From positions 1,488,001-1,552,000 of the forward strand of contig NW_004457624.1 of NCBI RefSeq assembly GCF_000203815.1: DNA of 64,000 nucleotides. Direction: 5' to 3'. Of the stretch, positions 1 through 10,812 are shown in pieces. How positions within the stretch are numbered: the first letter of the stretch is position 1; each line of letters starts with the position of its first letter. The position numbers were made by a program, and so were the translations under genes. This DNA is from Cavenderia fasciculata (Eukaryota > Evosea > Eumycetozoa > Acytosteliales > Cavenderiaceae). Under the pieces are notes generated by a model that was given only the letters and a program-made list of their open reading frames with translations, was not told the origin of the DNA and did not search any database.

Positions 1-1284
1 ACACCCGAGTTTTCTTCGAATTTTGGTTCATATTCTGAGTGGACAGATACTCTGGACCTCTATCCTGTGCCAATTGACTATCAACTTGGTGCCATCCGAG
101 ATTTAATACCAAAGGAATGGGCAATTCAGCTAGAAGATGGAGTAAATACGACAATTCTCGACGCTTGGGTTGAAATGGAAAACCTTTATTACAATTTAAA
201 TAATGTTGACATTGGTATGTGTTATTGCCCACCAATCATTTTTTTTGTATACACAACTAATTAATTGCTTACTTTACTTTTAGATTTTGATGATGGATCT
301 ACAGATTATAAATTGGTTTTGTATTTTTCTGACCCTCATCCTTTTACTCCAAATCAAACTCTTATTGTTGAATGGATGAATGAAAAAAATCAGCAACAAA
401 GATTTGAAGTCCCTGTTCTATTCACCAGAACCGACCCGGCAGGAAATCAAATAATATGCGAATTCCCAAACAGTGATGGAGGATACTCTACAATAGCAAC
501 AATGGAGCCAGCGTACCAGAATATAGGTACTGCTTATGGCCGAGTGATCATACCCAGTTTCACAATTAAATATCCGATATCCTTTGACTTCAAAGGTCCC
601 AATTTCATGACGAATAGCTCTGTACCCCCCAATATTACATTGATGGGAATCGGAATAGATCATTCAAGAAAATCACACATTATCAACTGGAATACCGGTG
701 AGGCTATTCTGTTTGATAACCAAGGAGTATTCACACTCAATAACCAATTGGCAACATTTGTCGAATTCGAAAGATCGCTGGCCGTTTCGAAATCACCCAC
801 CACTGACTATTTTTCAGAAATCAATGTGGGCCTCTCTGGCCAAGCATTGTTCTCAAGAAATCACGACTGCCGAGAAAATTTTGAATGGTATATTTTCGAT
901 CAAGAAATCTCTCCCTACCAGGGGACTCTTAATCTCACGCATATGATCATGACTATGACATCGAGTACGGCTGTAACCACCCAATACAGACTCGACTGGG
1001 GGATGGTTATGACAAACTCGGAGATGACATCGAAATGGAAGGCAAAAGTCTATGTTTATAATGTTGGAAACTCAAAAACCAACTTTACTTCTATGCAACC
1101 ACCAAGTCCTTGGACTTTTTTATACTACGATCTAATTCCACTTTCATCGCCATATGCCCCTCCTAAACATACATTCCAATACTATAACTACCGTTATCCT
1201 CTGACGGGAGGGAGAAATTTTATAGGCGAATATTTCAACTATAATGCCCCAAATGACCCTGTTCCTTTCCGTGGTGAAAACTAA
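1..1284 (+). CDS. Unidentified protein, 3' part (gene starts before the window)
   Basis: The reading frame is open from base 1, so the 5' end lies outside the window. An intron at 215-283 (GTATGT...TTTAG, 69 nt) joins two exons in frame, reading ...VDI-DFDDGSTDY. The visible part is about 405 residues and ends at the stop before 1285. It has many aromatic and Asn/Thr residues, several N-x-S/T sequons, few cysteines and no transmembrane stretch in the visible part. This composition would fit a secreted or cell-surface protein, but that is inference. I do not recognise the family. The codon pattern and clean splice make a real gene likely. Confidence 0.7.
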
Positions 1285-2005
1285 AGAAACCTTAATATAT
1301 TAAATACAAAAAAAAAAAAAATAGATCATGACCAATTCAATATTTTTTATACTTTATTTTGGGAAAGTTAAACCGAATACTTATAATATTCTGTTCAACT
1401 TAGTGGTCGATACCTATACTCTACATAAATCATAGTGAGTATAATGATTTCTCTTGTTAATTTTAAAACATTATCATAGCTTTATAAATACCTGGTGGAA
1501 TAAATGGCAAACATCGGATCTGATCGTTGTTCATTGTGGGGTCATTTTTTTTGATGTGAACAACTTTATTTGTCTATTATAATCTTTATTGCAAAAATAC
1601 TGAAGTACTTACAGATAAAACAACAACAAAAACAACTCCAACATGACGATTAATAGTTTAAATAAAGTTGATCGAAGCAGAGAATGATGATAATGCAATG
1701 GGCGAATCAACCCAGTTGAAGATTGTTAACTCTATTTCCTGTCCCTTTCTTGTGCATTTAGCACCAACGAGTTTGTTTCAAAATTAAAAAGCATATATTT
1801 ATATATAACTATACTATCTTTCTTTCTATCTCTTCATTATCCTCTACTTTATCTCTTCTGATGCCTCATAATAAATGTAAAAAGAAATTTAATCGTCTCT
1901 TTTTTTTTTCAAATTACTGATCTCATAAAAAAAAAACTCAACCTCGGGGTCAGCACATACGGTTAAAAAAAAAAATTCTTTCTTTGTATCTCTCTACAAT
2001 CCACA
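1285..2005. other. Intergenic, AT-rich
   Basis: This holds the 3' flank of the first gene, with an A-tract just after the stop, and the leader of the F-box/LRR-like gene. I see no RNA gene or repeat beyond T/A homopolymers. Confidence 0.6.
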
Positions 2006-3523
2006 ATGCATTTATATATCTTATCATCAATTATCAAAGAGTACTATAAACTAGAAGAGAATGATTTAAAGAATGAAAGAATATTCATCAGGAATGGAAA
2101 GTTAATTGACGAAGCAAGAGAACAATACCAACTAACAAAACAGATATTAAATGTTGCAATGGTGTGCAAACAATGGTTTAAACTAGTACAATCACATATC
2201 ACAACATATTCAACTTACTTTGGTGATTTGACTGTTCGTCTGACTAAAGACAAAGCATCAAGAGAAAAATGTTACCAAGGAGTAAAGAATCAATGGGCAA
2301 AAGAATACTCGTTATTTAGTCGTGACAATATTACAACTTTGATTTGTAAACACACCGAGGAATATAATACAGAAGAACATTTATTGGATTTAATCCGACA
2401 TACAACCAACTTGGAATCAATGATACTCTACACAACGAACAATCAATTGGTTCACAAGATCATTCAACAATTCCCACACATCAAAGATATCGAAATTAGA
2501 ATGGGTGTTGTCGAGTTGGATAGAAATGGTTTGGATGGTCTCGTACAACTATCATCACCAAATATCAAGAGTGTCAGTGTGTCTATTCATCGCAGTGATG
2601 AGAGAGAGAATTCAGATTTGGAAACATACCAAGGAATACTTGAAAAGTATGCAAGGTATTGGTGTATATCATCAATCAGTCATTGTCTCAACACCAATTG
2701 TAGAATTGGAAAATTGTACTTGAAACAATTACCCAAACCAACAATCGAACGATTCTTTGGAATGTTTCAACACATTGTATTGCCAGAGGAAACAGAATTA
2801 AATGAAATTACTACCATCATCAATTCCAACGCACAGCTCCAAACTATATACATTAAAATCAAGTTTGGTCGATTATTCGATTACAAATCCATTGGAAATA
2901 AATCAGAGGTGTGCAAAGTGACCGAACTCGCCAAACAATATTGGCCCGACCTTTGTAACTCGATTGCTGTTCATCAGTGCATAAAAATGTTAATATTGGC
3001 TTGTGACTATATTGCAGACGAGCAATCTGAAGAAATTGCATTACCATTTTCAAAGATGATGGTTGAAAACAAAAGTATTCAAAGCCTTTCAATGAAAACA
3101 TCATTCCTAAACACACCAACGCTATTCAATGCATTATCAACCAACCAAAACATCAAACAACTGGAGATTTGTTTGAGAGTGCCTTTCCTTTGTTATCCCC
3201 AAAGTCACAAATTGGTATCTGAAATGCTTGCAAGAAACACATCGATCGCTCATCTCAGGTTAACCCATGGAGTGACCATTTCTTACAACTTGTTTCATGT
3301 GGGAGTGCTTGCATCAAAGTCCCTTTTAATACTTGACACTCCCATGAAATTGGAGATGGCCAATGAAATATTGAGAAACAATGCAACCATAAAGTTGGGA
3401 CTTTCCCCGAGAGACGATAGTAGCACTCTGTATGATGCCTCAAGAGTTTTCGAGCACTCTGAACAATCTAAAATAAGTTATTACAGCTACAACAAACCCG
3501 TAACTTCCTATTCAAATGAATAG
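2006..3523 (+). CDS. F-box/LRR-like protein
   Basis: This is a single-exon gene of 505 residues. The N-terminus has a degenerate F-box-like helix pair around residues 44-65, including VAMVCKQWFKLV. Weak leucine-rich-type repeats follow over the rest (segments with the pattern LxxLxIxxN, such as NQNIKQLEICLRV). In family terms these are substrate-recognition subunits of SCF ubiquitin ligases, and dictyostelids carry expanded, fast-evolving families of them. No FNIP repeats are obvious. A degenerate copy of its 3' end lies at about 6785-6950 and a second family member is broken at 7235, which points to local gene turnover. The F-box assignment rests on pattern, not on a search. Confidence 0.6.
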   Translation: MHLYILSSIIKEYYKLEENDLKNERIFIRNGKLIDEAREQYQLTKQILNVAMVCKQWFKLVQSHITTYSTYFGDLTVRLTKDKASREKCYQGVKNQWAKEYSLFSRDNITTLICKHTEEYNTEEHLLDLIRHTTNLESMILYTTNNQLVHKIIQQFPHIKDIEIRMGVVELDRNGLDGLVQLSSPNIKSVSVSIHRSDERENSDLETYQGILEKYARYWCISSISHCLNTNCRIGKLYLKQLPKPTIERFFGMFQHIVLPEETELNEITTIINSNAQLQTIYIKIKFGRLFDYKSIGNKSEVCKVTELAKQYWPDLCNSIAVHQCIKMLILACDYIADEQSEEIALPFSKMMVENKSIQSLSMKTSFLNTPTLFNALSTNQNIKQLEICLRVPFLCYPQSHKLVSEMLARNTSIAHLRLTHGVTISYNLFHVGVLASKSLLILDTPMKLEMANEILRNNATIKLGLSPRDDSSTLYDASRVFEHSEQSKISYYSYNKPVTSYSNE

Positions 3524-4497
3524 TAATCCAATAACACTAAAAAAATAAATAAGATAACAATTTTTTCATCCAAAAGGATTGTATTTAATAATAATTTTCT
3601 CCAGAAGTGATCACCACTTTTTCGGTCCTGCCGTACCCAGTCTATCTAGGAACTACTTGAAATATATTTTTATTAAAGGAAGGAAGTTCGATAATAGATT
3701 TTTATTAATAGACTAGAAAGGAAATGACAAATATGCAATAGATGACAAGGGAAGCTGTATTGCCATATTTGGAAAGTAAAATAAATAATTATTGATTCCT
3801 ATCATCTAAACGCAAACAATCAACACCCCACAATTTTCAAAATCTAAATTACTTTTATAAATCAAAATAAAATAACAATTTTATTTAATATTTGCATTTG
3901 ATTATATGTCATTATCGTTGATGCATCCACGATTTGCGGACAATATCATGGTGTTGGGTTAGGGGTTGCCTAATCGCGATTCCAATAATGTGTCCACCAC
4001 ATATCGACTGTGAGGCTCACAAACCCCTTTACTCTACATTCCAAGAGCACCGTGAGTTGATCTACAAAACACTTCGAGCTCTCTAACCTGATTTATATAT
4101 TATATAATAACCAACAAAGTATAACAACAACAACAACTAACAACAATAACCAACACAACTTTGTGAAAAAAAAAAAAAAACCGATGCACTTTAGGACAAG
4201 CAATATAAATTTAATATTATATTAAATAATATCAGTCCACCTTAAAAAACATGACATATGCAAATCACCCAGTAGCATCTGTCAGAGACATGGGTAACAT
4301 AGATGTTTCTCGAGTTATCCTTAACTCTTGAAGCATTTAAAGATTTAATTACTAATCATCACCTCTGGTCGTGATATACGTAAAAAAGCCACAATTTTTT
4401 ATCGTTTTTTTTTTTTTTACAATGTTCATAAAAAAAGAACCCTCGAGTGAAGAAAAAAAAACAAAATTCTTATCTTCTCTTTAATTATTTCCTAACA
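3524..4497. other. Intergenic, AT-rich with a less AT-rich patch
   Basis: No gene is visible. Positions about 3940-4090 are clearly less AT-rich than their surroundings, contain several GC-rich 6-10-mers and lack a convincing ORF. The patch could be a decayed coding fragment or a non-coding RNA, and nothing decides between them. Confidence 0.5.
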
Positions 4498-6564
4498 ATG
4501 AATCATATTATTTTCTTTATCCTTTTCTTTTGTAGTTTGTATGACGCGCAGAGTCTGCCTGACAACAAATGCCTTGGATCTAACGGCACACATTTTTATG
4601 AGGTCGAGTGGTGGTTTCTCTATACCAAGCAAGGAATGAGAGGATTTTACTACACTGACTCAAGTTTAGCACCCACACAAACCATTCGAGTATGTATAAG
4701 TCAGGGACAAGAGATAAAACCTATTGACTGCTTCTGCCCATCGAATATGAGTCATATTAAGACTAACCAGTTTTTTTTTTAAAATAAATTCAAGGACGAA
4801 TCGATAGATCCGGATTCGGATGATGTCAACAATATATTTCCAGTACGACTCATCCAAAAACACTTTGATATCAATTACAGTAGTCTTAAAAACATATTAC
4901 CTTCACAATGTGGAAATGACAAGAGGGAAAAACATGGGTGCATGAAGAAAATCCCCAAAAATATGGGAATACCTCTTTTGGCCATCTATCACGACGTACT
5001 GAAAGCAGAACTCAAAGAAAATAAATATGAGACCTCCCGAAGATCACACGCAAAAGTATGTAACTTTAGTTTAAAATTAGAGCATAATTAACAAATTACT
5101 CCAAGTATATCATTTCAGCAAATTCAAAAACAGGACATGGTTACATAATTGATCATTCATTCCGAAACGAATTTGGTATTAACCCGACTACATGTTTATT
5201 GAAAAAGTTTTCACCGAGGGCGCTTTTACAAACTCTCACCATGCTTTATGTATTAGTTTTACAAGTAGGTTGCTACAAATACAAATAATTAACTCTATTC
5301 TAATTAATCGATTATAATCAAGCTGAATTTAGAACTCTTGCGATGGCTTTGCAAAAAAGTACACCTCCCTTTCAATGGGCCAACTATTTTGTTAACAAGG
5401 GAGGGGTAAACTATTCGATACTTCAGACCAAATCCGCTTTCGACATCTACACACTCTTGAAAAACGCTCCTGCATCTCCAAACAAAAAACCCTTCGATTC
5501 ACCCTCAGCGCCAAAATACGATATTGATGAAAATATTGAAAAAATTCTCATGACAACAAGCCAACTCGAAAAATATACTATGGACTTTGTGACCAAGGTA
5601 GAAGTACCAAACTGTGGCATTTATTCTTTTCGTAAGTAACTTATCTCTGAATTGGATGCTATGGAAATATTTACTTTTTTTATATTTAAACAGACAGCAA
5701 ACCGAGTCTTAGGTATCTTGATGAAGACAGAAAGAAACATCTGACCGAGTTCCGTCCCTGCGACCAAAGTTTCTTTTCAATAGGACTAGACCCCTACACA
5801 TATGTGGCAATGGAAAAAAGATCAATGTTTTACCATGTTGGATATGTAGGTAGATATAATTTGTTGCTAACCAAGCTCTAGTTTTTATTAACTCAAAATC
5901 ATTCACAAGGCACAAGGCCCTCCATACATTCCGTCATTTTATATAAATGATGAATATGGGGTTTTGAATGTTGACTCTTTAATTTATGATGGAGAACAGA
6001 GGAAAAATTTCCACGAAAAACTTTTGTTTTCTGTGAAATCCAACGTTTTTTGTGTTGGTGACGGAAATAGAGTTTGGAAACAGATACCATATGCTGGGAT
6101 TGTAGTAACTATTTCTATTTTAATAATTTGAATACCTTGCCTCTAACTAATTTCAAATACAGATATGCTTGGAAAATGATTATCTCCCAGCCTTTTTTCA
6201 CAAAAAGATAGTTGAAATAAACATCAGTCAAATGTCCCTGAGAGGTACTTGGAAACAAGAATCAGAGAAAAAGTATATCGATAATGGTGGAGATGAATAT
6301 AAGTGGTTTTGGCCTGTAAAACATCCAGAAGGACAAGATGTCGACATAGAAGGATCAGAAGAAGAACGATATCAAGATAGTGAAGATGAAGATGTGGATG
6401 TTGGTGGTGATTTCCATTATCCGATACCTGGGCAAGTCAAAGATGGATTAAAAAGAAAAATCAACGAATCCCCTCCCAGCCAACATCAGTTGAAAGGGAT
6501 GAAACAAATCTCACAAGATCCCCCAGGAAGGAAAAAACAAAGTAGAACTTGTAATATAAAATGA
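4498..6564 (+). CDS. DNase II-like protein, divergent, with charged C-terminal tail
   Basis: I infer seven exons: 4498-4689, 4795-5055, 5106-5268, 5323-5631, 5694-5845, 5910-6101 and 6163-6564. They total 1671 nt, or 556 residues. The first and third splice sites are the least certain. The N-terminus is a signal peptide (MNHIIFFILFFCSLYDAQS). DNase II landmarks are EWWFLYTKQ near the N-terminus, TGHGYIIDHSF where the family has GHTKG, the block LAMALQKSTPPFQWANYF, then FHEKLLFS followed by CVGDGNR (family: HSKW...CVGDMNR) and a final LENDYLPAFF helix. The family cuts DNA in acidic compartments with two H-x-K motifs. Here the second motif is HEK, but the first reads HGY, so activity is doubtful. 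An acidic then basic tail of about 100 residues is extra. Confidence 0.7.
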
Positions 6565-7234
6565 GTTATAAATAAACCAAGAAATACAATTACCCCAACT
6601 ATCTTTCTTTTCCCTCTCTATTTTTTTTCTTTATTTCGATTTATTTAATCTTTATTAACCCCAAAATCATAATACTGCAGAATAATCAATCTTTTACTAA
6701 TAATAATGGTACTAGTAGTAATAGTTTTAAATCGATCATTTCCAATTCCAAAAAACACCGATAAAAAAAAAAAAAACAAAAGAGATTTGAATATCATAAA
6801 TGGGTAGCTGACATGCTTTCAAGAAACACATCGATCACTCATCTTAGATTAACCCATGGAGTAGGAAATCAATACGAATTATTCTATGAGGGCGTACTTG
6901 CAAGCAAGTCCCTTTAAATACTTGACGATCCCATGAAATTAAAATAATACCATAGCTATTCTAAAACAAAGGTTATTATAGACACAACCAGCCAACATCT
7001 TATTCCTATTCACTATTGCTATAACAACATCACTAAAATAAATGAATGACTTGTTGATTATGTTATTATTATTATGATTCATTCTTAAACTTATCCAAGA
7101 TTTCCTCTTTGCAATTTCCCAAAATTCAAAAAACTAATTATTTTCAAATAGTTTTCTTTTCTCTTGAACCACAAACAAGCAAAGTGAAAACGAGTCTGTA
7201 GATCTGATCAGTTTGGTTGGTGTTCTTTCGAAAC
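6565..7234. other. Intergenic with a partial gene-copy remnant
   Basis: AT-rich spacer. Its only recognisable content is the fragment of the F-box/LRR-like gene listed separately at about 6785-6950. Confidence 0.6.
6785..6950 (+). pseudogene. Truncated copy of the F-box/LRR-like gene 3' end
   Basis: This stretch aligns by eye with 3215-3352 of the upstream F-box/LRR-like gene. Shared blocks include CAAGAAACACATCGATC, TTAACCCATGGAGT, GTCCCTTT and CCCATGAAATT. The copy has substitutions, a stop after the GTCCCTTT block and no upstream coding sequence. It is a dead, 3'-only duplicate, now separated from its source by the DNase II-like gene. I cannot tell whether it arose by tandem duplication and deletion or by ectopic copying. 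Confidence 0.75.
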
Positions 7235-7558
7235 ATGCAAGACATTAATGATAACTTAACGAAATGTTATTTAACCAACCATCTACCAAATAGAAATATT
7301 TTAAAGATTATTGGATATATTGGAGACAATGTAGATTTGGTGTGTCTATTCTTTACTTGCAAACGATTCTTTATTGATATTAGAGGACAGTACTCGGGTA
7401 GTCTTGCATTCGACTTATCAGACTATATCGAAGAATAGGCACATGCAAGAACAACCGTAAACAAGATTATTGAACAAGTAATCAATACATCTATAAACCT
7501 TCAATCATTTCAACAATGGTTCAACAATTCAACGTCAACTCAACTGAACATTACGGTG
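7235..7558 (+). pseudogene. Broken F-box-family gene, N-terminal fragment
   Basis: An ATG at 7235 opens a 67-codon frame with an F-box-like core (LPNRNILKIIGYIGDN then VDLVCLFFTCKRFFIDI). It meets a TAG at 7436-7438. The frame stays open for a further 39 or so codons beyond that stop, to a TGA near 7556, and the extra residues look protein-like (INLQSFQQWFNN). No remainder of a typical 500-residue family member follows. I read it as a truncated gene with a premature stop. A genuine short 67-residue F-box protein is possible but less likely. Confidence 0.6.
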
Positions 7559-8181
7559 TGAACTTGATTTGGTTATTGCTATTAGTTGTTCCCTCACTGA
7601 GGGACCCTCGCTATTGGTCATTTCGACCATATCAAAGCCTAATCAATCGACGGCACAAATAGCAGCAGCAAACTTTGGTGATCGCCAATCCCATTCGATT
7701 CCATACCAGTTCACACATCGCTAGTCTACCACTCGAGTGATTAATACTGATAATCTCTCTAATCGTCCCTTGATCATTCACAACATTGCGAGTCTCAATC
7801 TCTCTCGCGAACGTTGATCATTCTTCTCGTTCTGCTGAGTCGATCCTCTCAAACGAATCACAGAAACCAACTAAAAAGAAATCAACAACTCCAATAAGAG
7901 AAAAGTAGAGATCTCTTAAGAGTTGTTTCATCGTTGCGTAATCAGAGTCGTTGGATTCCTCTTCCTCATCATCAAAGTAAAACAAAAATAAAAAATAAAA
8001 ATAAATTAAAATGTTTTTTTGGCTATATACAAAAACTATATACTATTTTATTAAAAGAATGAAATCTATTTTTTAAACATGCTGATTGATATTTTAAGAA
8101 TTATTACTTGTGTTTTTTTGATAAAAAAATATATAATGGAAAAACAATTGTTGTTCATTGGACTTATCTTTTGAACTTTTT
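7559..8181. other. Convergent spacer with a mixed-composition island
   Basis: This lies between the broken F-box gene and the 3' end of Hsp70. About 7560-7950 is noticeably less AT-rich than ordinary intergenic DNA here and has many CGA and TCG words, yet no long ORF. It could be decayed coding sequence or an unrecognised RNA. Confidence 0.5.
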
Positions 8182-10236
8182 TTAATCAAGTTCATCAACA
8201 GATCCAGATTTCTTTGGTGAGCCACCTGTTGGCATACCGCCTGGCATACCACCTGGCATACCTTCACCACCTTCTGGCATACCACCTTGTTGATAGAGCT
8301 TGGTCATGATTGGGTTGACAATATCCTCGAGGGTCTTCATCTTGTGATCGAATTCCTCCTTGGTAGCAGTTTGGTTATTGTCCATCCACTTGATAGTTTC
8401 ATCGACAATTTCTTCAATCTTCTTTTTGTCGTCGGCTGCGATCTTGCCAGCAAGCTTTTCGTCGTTGACAGATTGACGGACAGAGTAGGTGTACTGCTCG
8501 AGCTTGTTCTTGGCTTCGACACGGTTCTTGGCCTCCTCATCTTCAGCTTTGTACTTTTCAGCGTCGGCAACCATCTTTTCGATTTGTTCCTTGGAGAGAC
8601 GGCCCTTGTCGTTGGTGATGGTGATCTTTTGGATCTTTCCGGTGGTCTTGTCCTCGGCCGACACGTTCAAGATGCCGTTGGCGTCGATATCAAAGGTGAC
8701 TTCGATTTGTGGGACACCACGTGGAGCTGGGGGGATGCCAGACAACTCAAACTTGCCGAGTAGGTTGTTGTCCTTGGTCATGGGACGCTCACCTTCGTAC
8801 ACTTGGATGAGTACACCTGGTTGGTTGTCCGAGTAGGTGGAAAAGGTTTGCGACTTTTTGCATGGGATGGTGGTGTTTCTTGGGATGAGGTTGGTCATGA
8901 CACCGCCGGCTGTCTCGAGACCGAGCGATAATGGAGCGACATCGAGCAAGAGCAAATCGGCGACCTTGGAACCACCCTCATTGGAGAGAATAGCGGCTTG
9001 GACAGCTGCGCCGTAGGCTACTGCTTCGTCAGGATTGATTGACTTGTTGAGCTCCTTGCCATTGAAAAAGTCTTGGAGAAGTTGTTGTACCTTGGGGATA
9101 CGGGTGGAACCACCGACGAGGACGACTTCATTGACGGCACGCTTGTCGAGCTTGGCATCACGAATAACCTTTTCGACAGGCTCGATACAGCCACGGAACA
9201 AGTCAGAGTTGAGCTCTTCGAAACGAGCACGAGTGATCGAGGTGTAAAAGTCGATACCCTCCATGAGCGAGTCGATTTCGACTGAAGCGTTGGCAGATGA
9301 GGAGAGGGTACGCTTGGCACGCTCGCAGGCGGTACGGAGACGACGGAGAGCACGTTGGTTGGTCATGAGATCCTTCTTGTGCTTGCGCTTAAACTCTTCG
9401 ACGAAATGGGTGACCATACGATTATCAAAATCTTCACCACCCAAATGAGTGTCTCCAGCGGTGGCCTTTACCTCAAAGACACCGTCTTCGATGGTGAGGA
9501 GAGAAACATCAAAAGTACCTCCTCCAAGATCGAAAATGAGGATGTTCTTTTCACCAGCTCCCTTCTTTTCCAAACCATAGGCAATGGCGGCGGCAGTTGG
9601 CTCGTTGATGATACGTTGTACGTTCAACTTGGCAATGACACCGGCATCCTTGGTAGCCTGACGTTGAGAGTCGTTGAAATAGGCTGGCACGGTGATAACG
9701 GCGTTGTTGATGGTCTTTCCGAGGAACGACTCGGCAGTCTCTTTCATCTTGAGCAACACCATGGACGAGATCTCTTCTGGTGTAAACGTCTTTTTCTCGC
9801 CCTTGTATTCAACTTCAATGACTGGCTTGTCACCTTCCTTTTGAACAATCTTGAATGGCCAATGCTTCATATCGGCCTGGACAACCGGGTCACTAAACTT
9901 TCTACCGATGAGACGCTTGGCATCAAACACTGTGTTTTGTGGGTTCATAGCCACTTGATTCTTGGCGGCATCTCCAATCAAACGTTCTGTATCAGTGAAT
10001 GCTACATATGATGGTGTAGTTCTATTACCTTGATCATTGGCAATGATTTCAACTCTATCATTTTGCCAAACTCCTAAAAAATTATTAAATATATAGAAAA
10101 TAGAAAGAGAGCAAGTTAGATTAATCTTTTTTCTTTTTTTCTGTTTTTTTTTTTCTTTTTTAATAAATAGTTCTTTTTTAGTTAACTTACCAACACAAGA
10201 GTATGTTGTACCAAGATCTATTCCAACTGATGACAT
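8182..10236 (-). CDS. Heat shock 70 kDa protein (cytosolic type)
   Basis: Exons on the minus strand are 10236-10191 and 10073-8182, giving 645 residues. The 117-nt intron interrupts SCVG-VWQ just after the first Hsp70 signature. All three signatures are present: [22 protein letters not shown] and [17 protein letters not shown]. There is no signal or transit peptide, so a cytosolic/nuclear chaperone is expected: ATP-driven binding and release of unfolded clients, working with J-proteins and nucleotide exchange factors. The GGMP-rich tail is typical, but the last residues are SVDELD rather than the usual cytosolic EEVD. The intron is a multiple of three and has no in-frame stop, so the gene reads as one uninterrupted frame in genomic DNA. 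Codon use is GC-rich and strongly biased, as in highly expressed genes. Confidence 0.95.
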   Translation of the reverse strand: MSSVGIDLGTTYSCVGKLTKKELFIKKEKKKQKKRKKINLTCSLSIFYIFNNFLGVWQNDRVEIIANDQGNRTTPSYVAFTDTERLIGDAAKNQVAMNPQNTVFDAKRLIGRKFSDPVVQADMKHWPFKIVQKEGDKPVIEVEYKGEKKTFTPEEISSMVLLKMKETAESFLGKTINNAVITVPAYFNDSQRQATKDAGVIAKLNVQRIINEPTAAAIAYGLEKKGAGEKNILIFDLGGGTFDVSLLTIEDGVFEVKATAGDTHLGGEDFDNRMVTHFVEEFKRKHKKDLMTNQRALRRLRTACERAKRTLSSSANASVEIDSLMEGIDFYTSITRARFEELNSDLFRGCIEPVEKVIRDAKLDKRAVNEVVLVGGSTRIPKVQQLLQDFFNGKELNKSINPDEAVAYGAAVQAAILSNEGGSKVADLLLLDVAPLSLGLETAGGVMTNLIPRNTTIPCKKSQTFSTYSDNQPGVLIQVYEGERPMTKDNNLLGKFELSGIPPAPRGVPQIEVTFDIDANGILNVSAEDKTTGKIQKITITNDKGRLSKEQIEKMVADAEKYKAEDEEAKNRVEAKNKLEQYTYSVRQSVNDEKLAGKIAADDKKKIEEIVDETIKWMDNNQTATKEEFDHKMKTLEDIVNPIMTKLYQQGGMPEGGEGMPGGMPGGMPTGGSPKKSGSVDELD
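10074..10190 (-). other. Stop-free 3n intron in Hsp70
   Basis: A 117-nt intron with donor GTAAGT and acceptor TTTTTAG. Retention would insert 39 Lys-rich and hydrophobic residues after SCVG in the nucleotide-binding domain without shifting the frame. Splicing is inferred because removal restores the invariant family sequence YSCVGVWQ. Confidence 0.9.
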
Positions 10237-10812
10237 TTTCTATATATTAATTAATTATCTAGATTTATATAGGTTTATATATAAATTAACTCGTTTATGA
10301 TTTTGATATTGTATATGAATATGTTTGTACTTGTTATTATTCTTTGTTTGTTTGTTTGTGAGAGCTAATACAAATAATAATAATGGTTGTTGCTGTGGCT
10401 GCTTGTTAGTATTTATGTGTGAGTGGTATTTACCACACTTTGCGTAGATTCCGCCCAAAACTCGATGAATTTGAACTTCAAATTAATTGAAAATTCGTTT
10501 TATTTTAATTACTACTTTTTTGGTAGTAAACAAAAGATTCTCATAGAACTTTAGTTTTTAATTGTTATTGGATTTTTATTATTTATTATTTTATTTTATT
10601 TTTATTCTTAGACTAATACTAGTAGATCCTCCTCTCTCGTAGCCTTTTTTAATTAATTTTTTTTGTGAACAAACAACCGAGTGTTGTCTCTTCAAAAAAA
10701 GTTGTTTGGGGGGTATCTCCTCCCCAACAACCATCTACATCTTTTGTTTTCACACACAAAGAGGGTAAATCTGCTATGAGAGAGTGTAATATTTTTGTTA
10801 TTTATTATATTA
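10237..10812 (-). promoter_or_regulatory. Hsp70 upstream region with heat-shock-element-like core
   Basis: This 576-bp spacer lies between Hsp70 and the 3' end of the upstream kinase gene. At 10489-10496 it has GAAAATTC, a perfect GAAnnTTC pair, with GAA and TTC half sites also at 10473-10479. The spacing of the second pair is imperfect, so heat-shock-factor binding is a candidate only. The rest is AT-rich with T-tracts. Confidence 0.35.

Noticed and set aside
4690-4794. Alternative exon 1 extension of the DNase II-like gene
   Set aside because: Keeping this stretch as coding would need a 24-nt intron at a T-tract. The GTATGTATAAG donor at 4690 gives a normal 105-nt intron and keeps the frame.
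8287-10011. Large antisense ORFs opposite Hsp70 (up to 218 codons)
   Set aside because: They mirror strongly biased Hsp70 codons, which favour open antisense frames. They have no family match or start context of their own.
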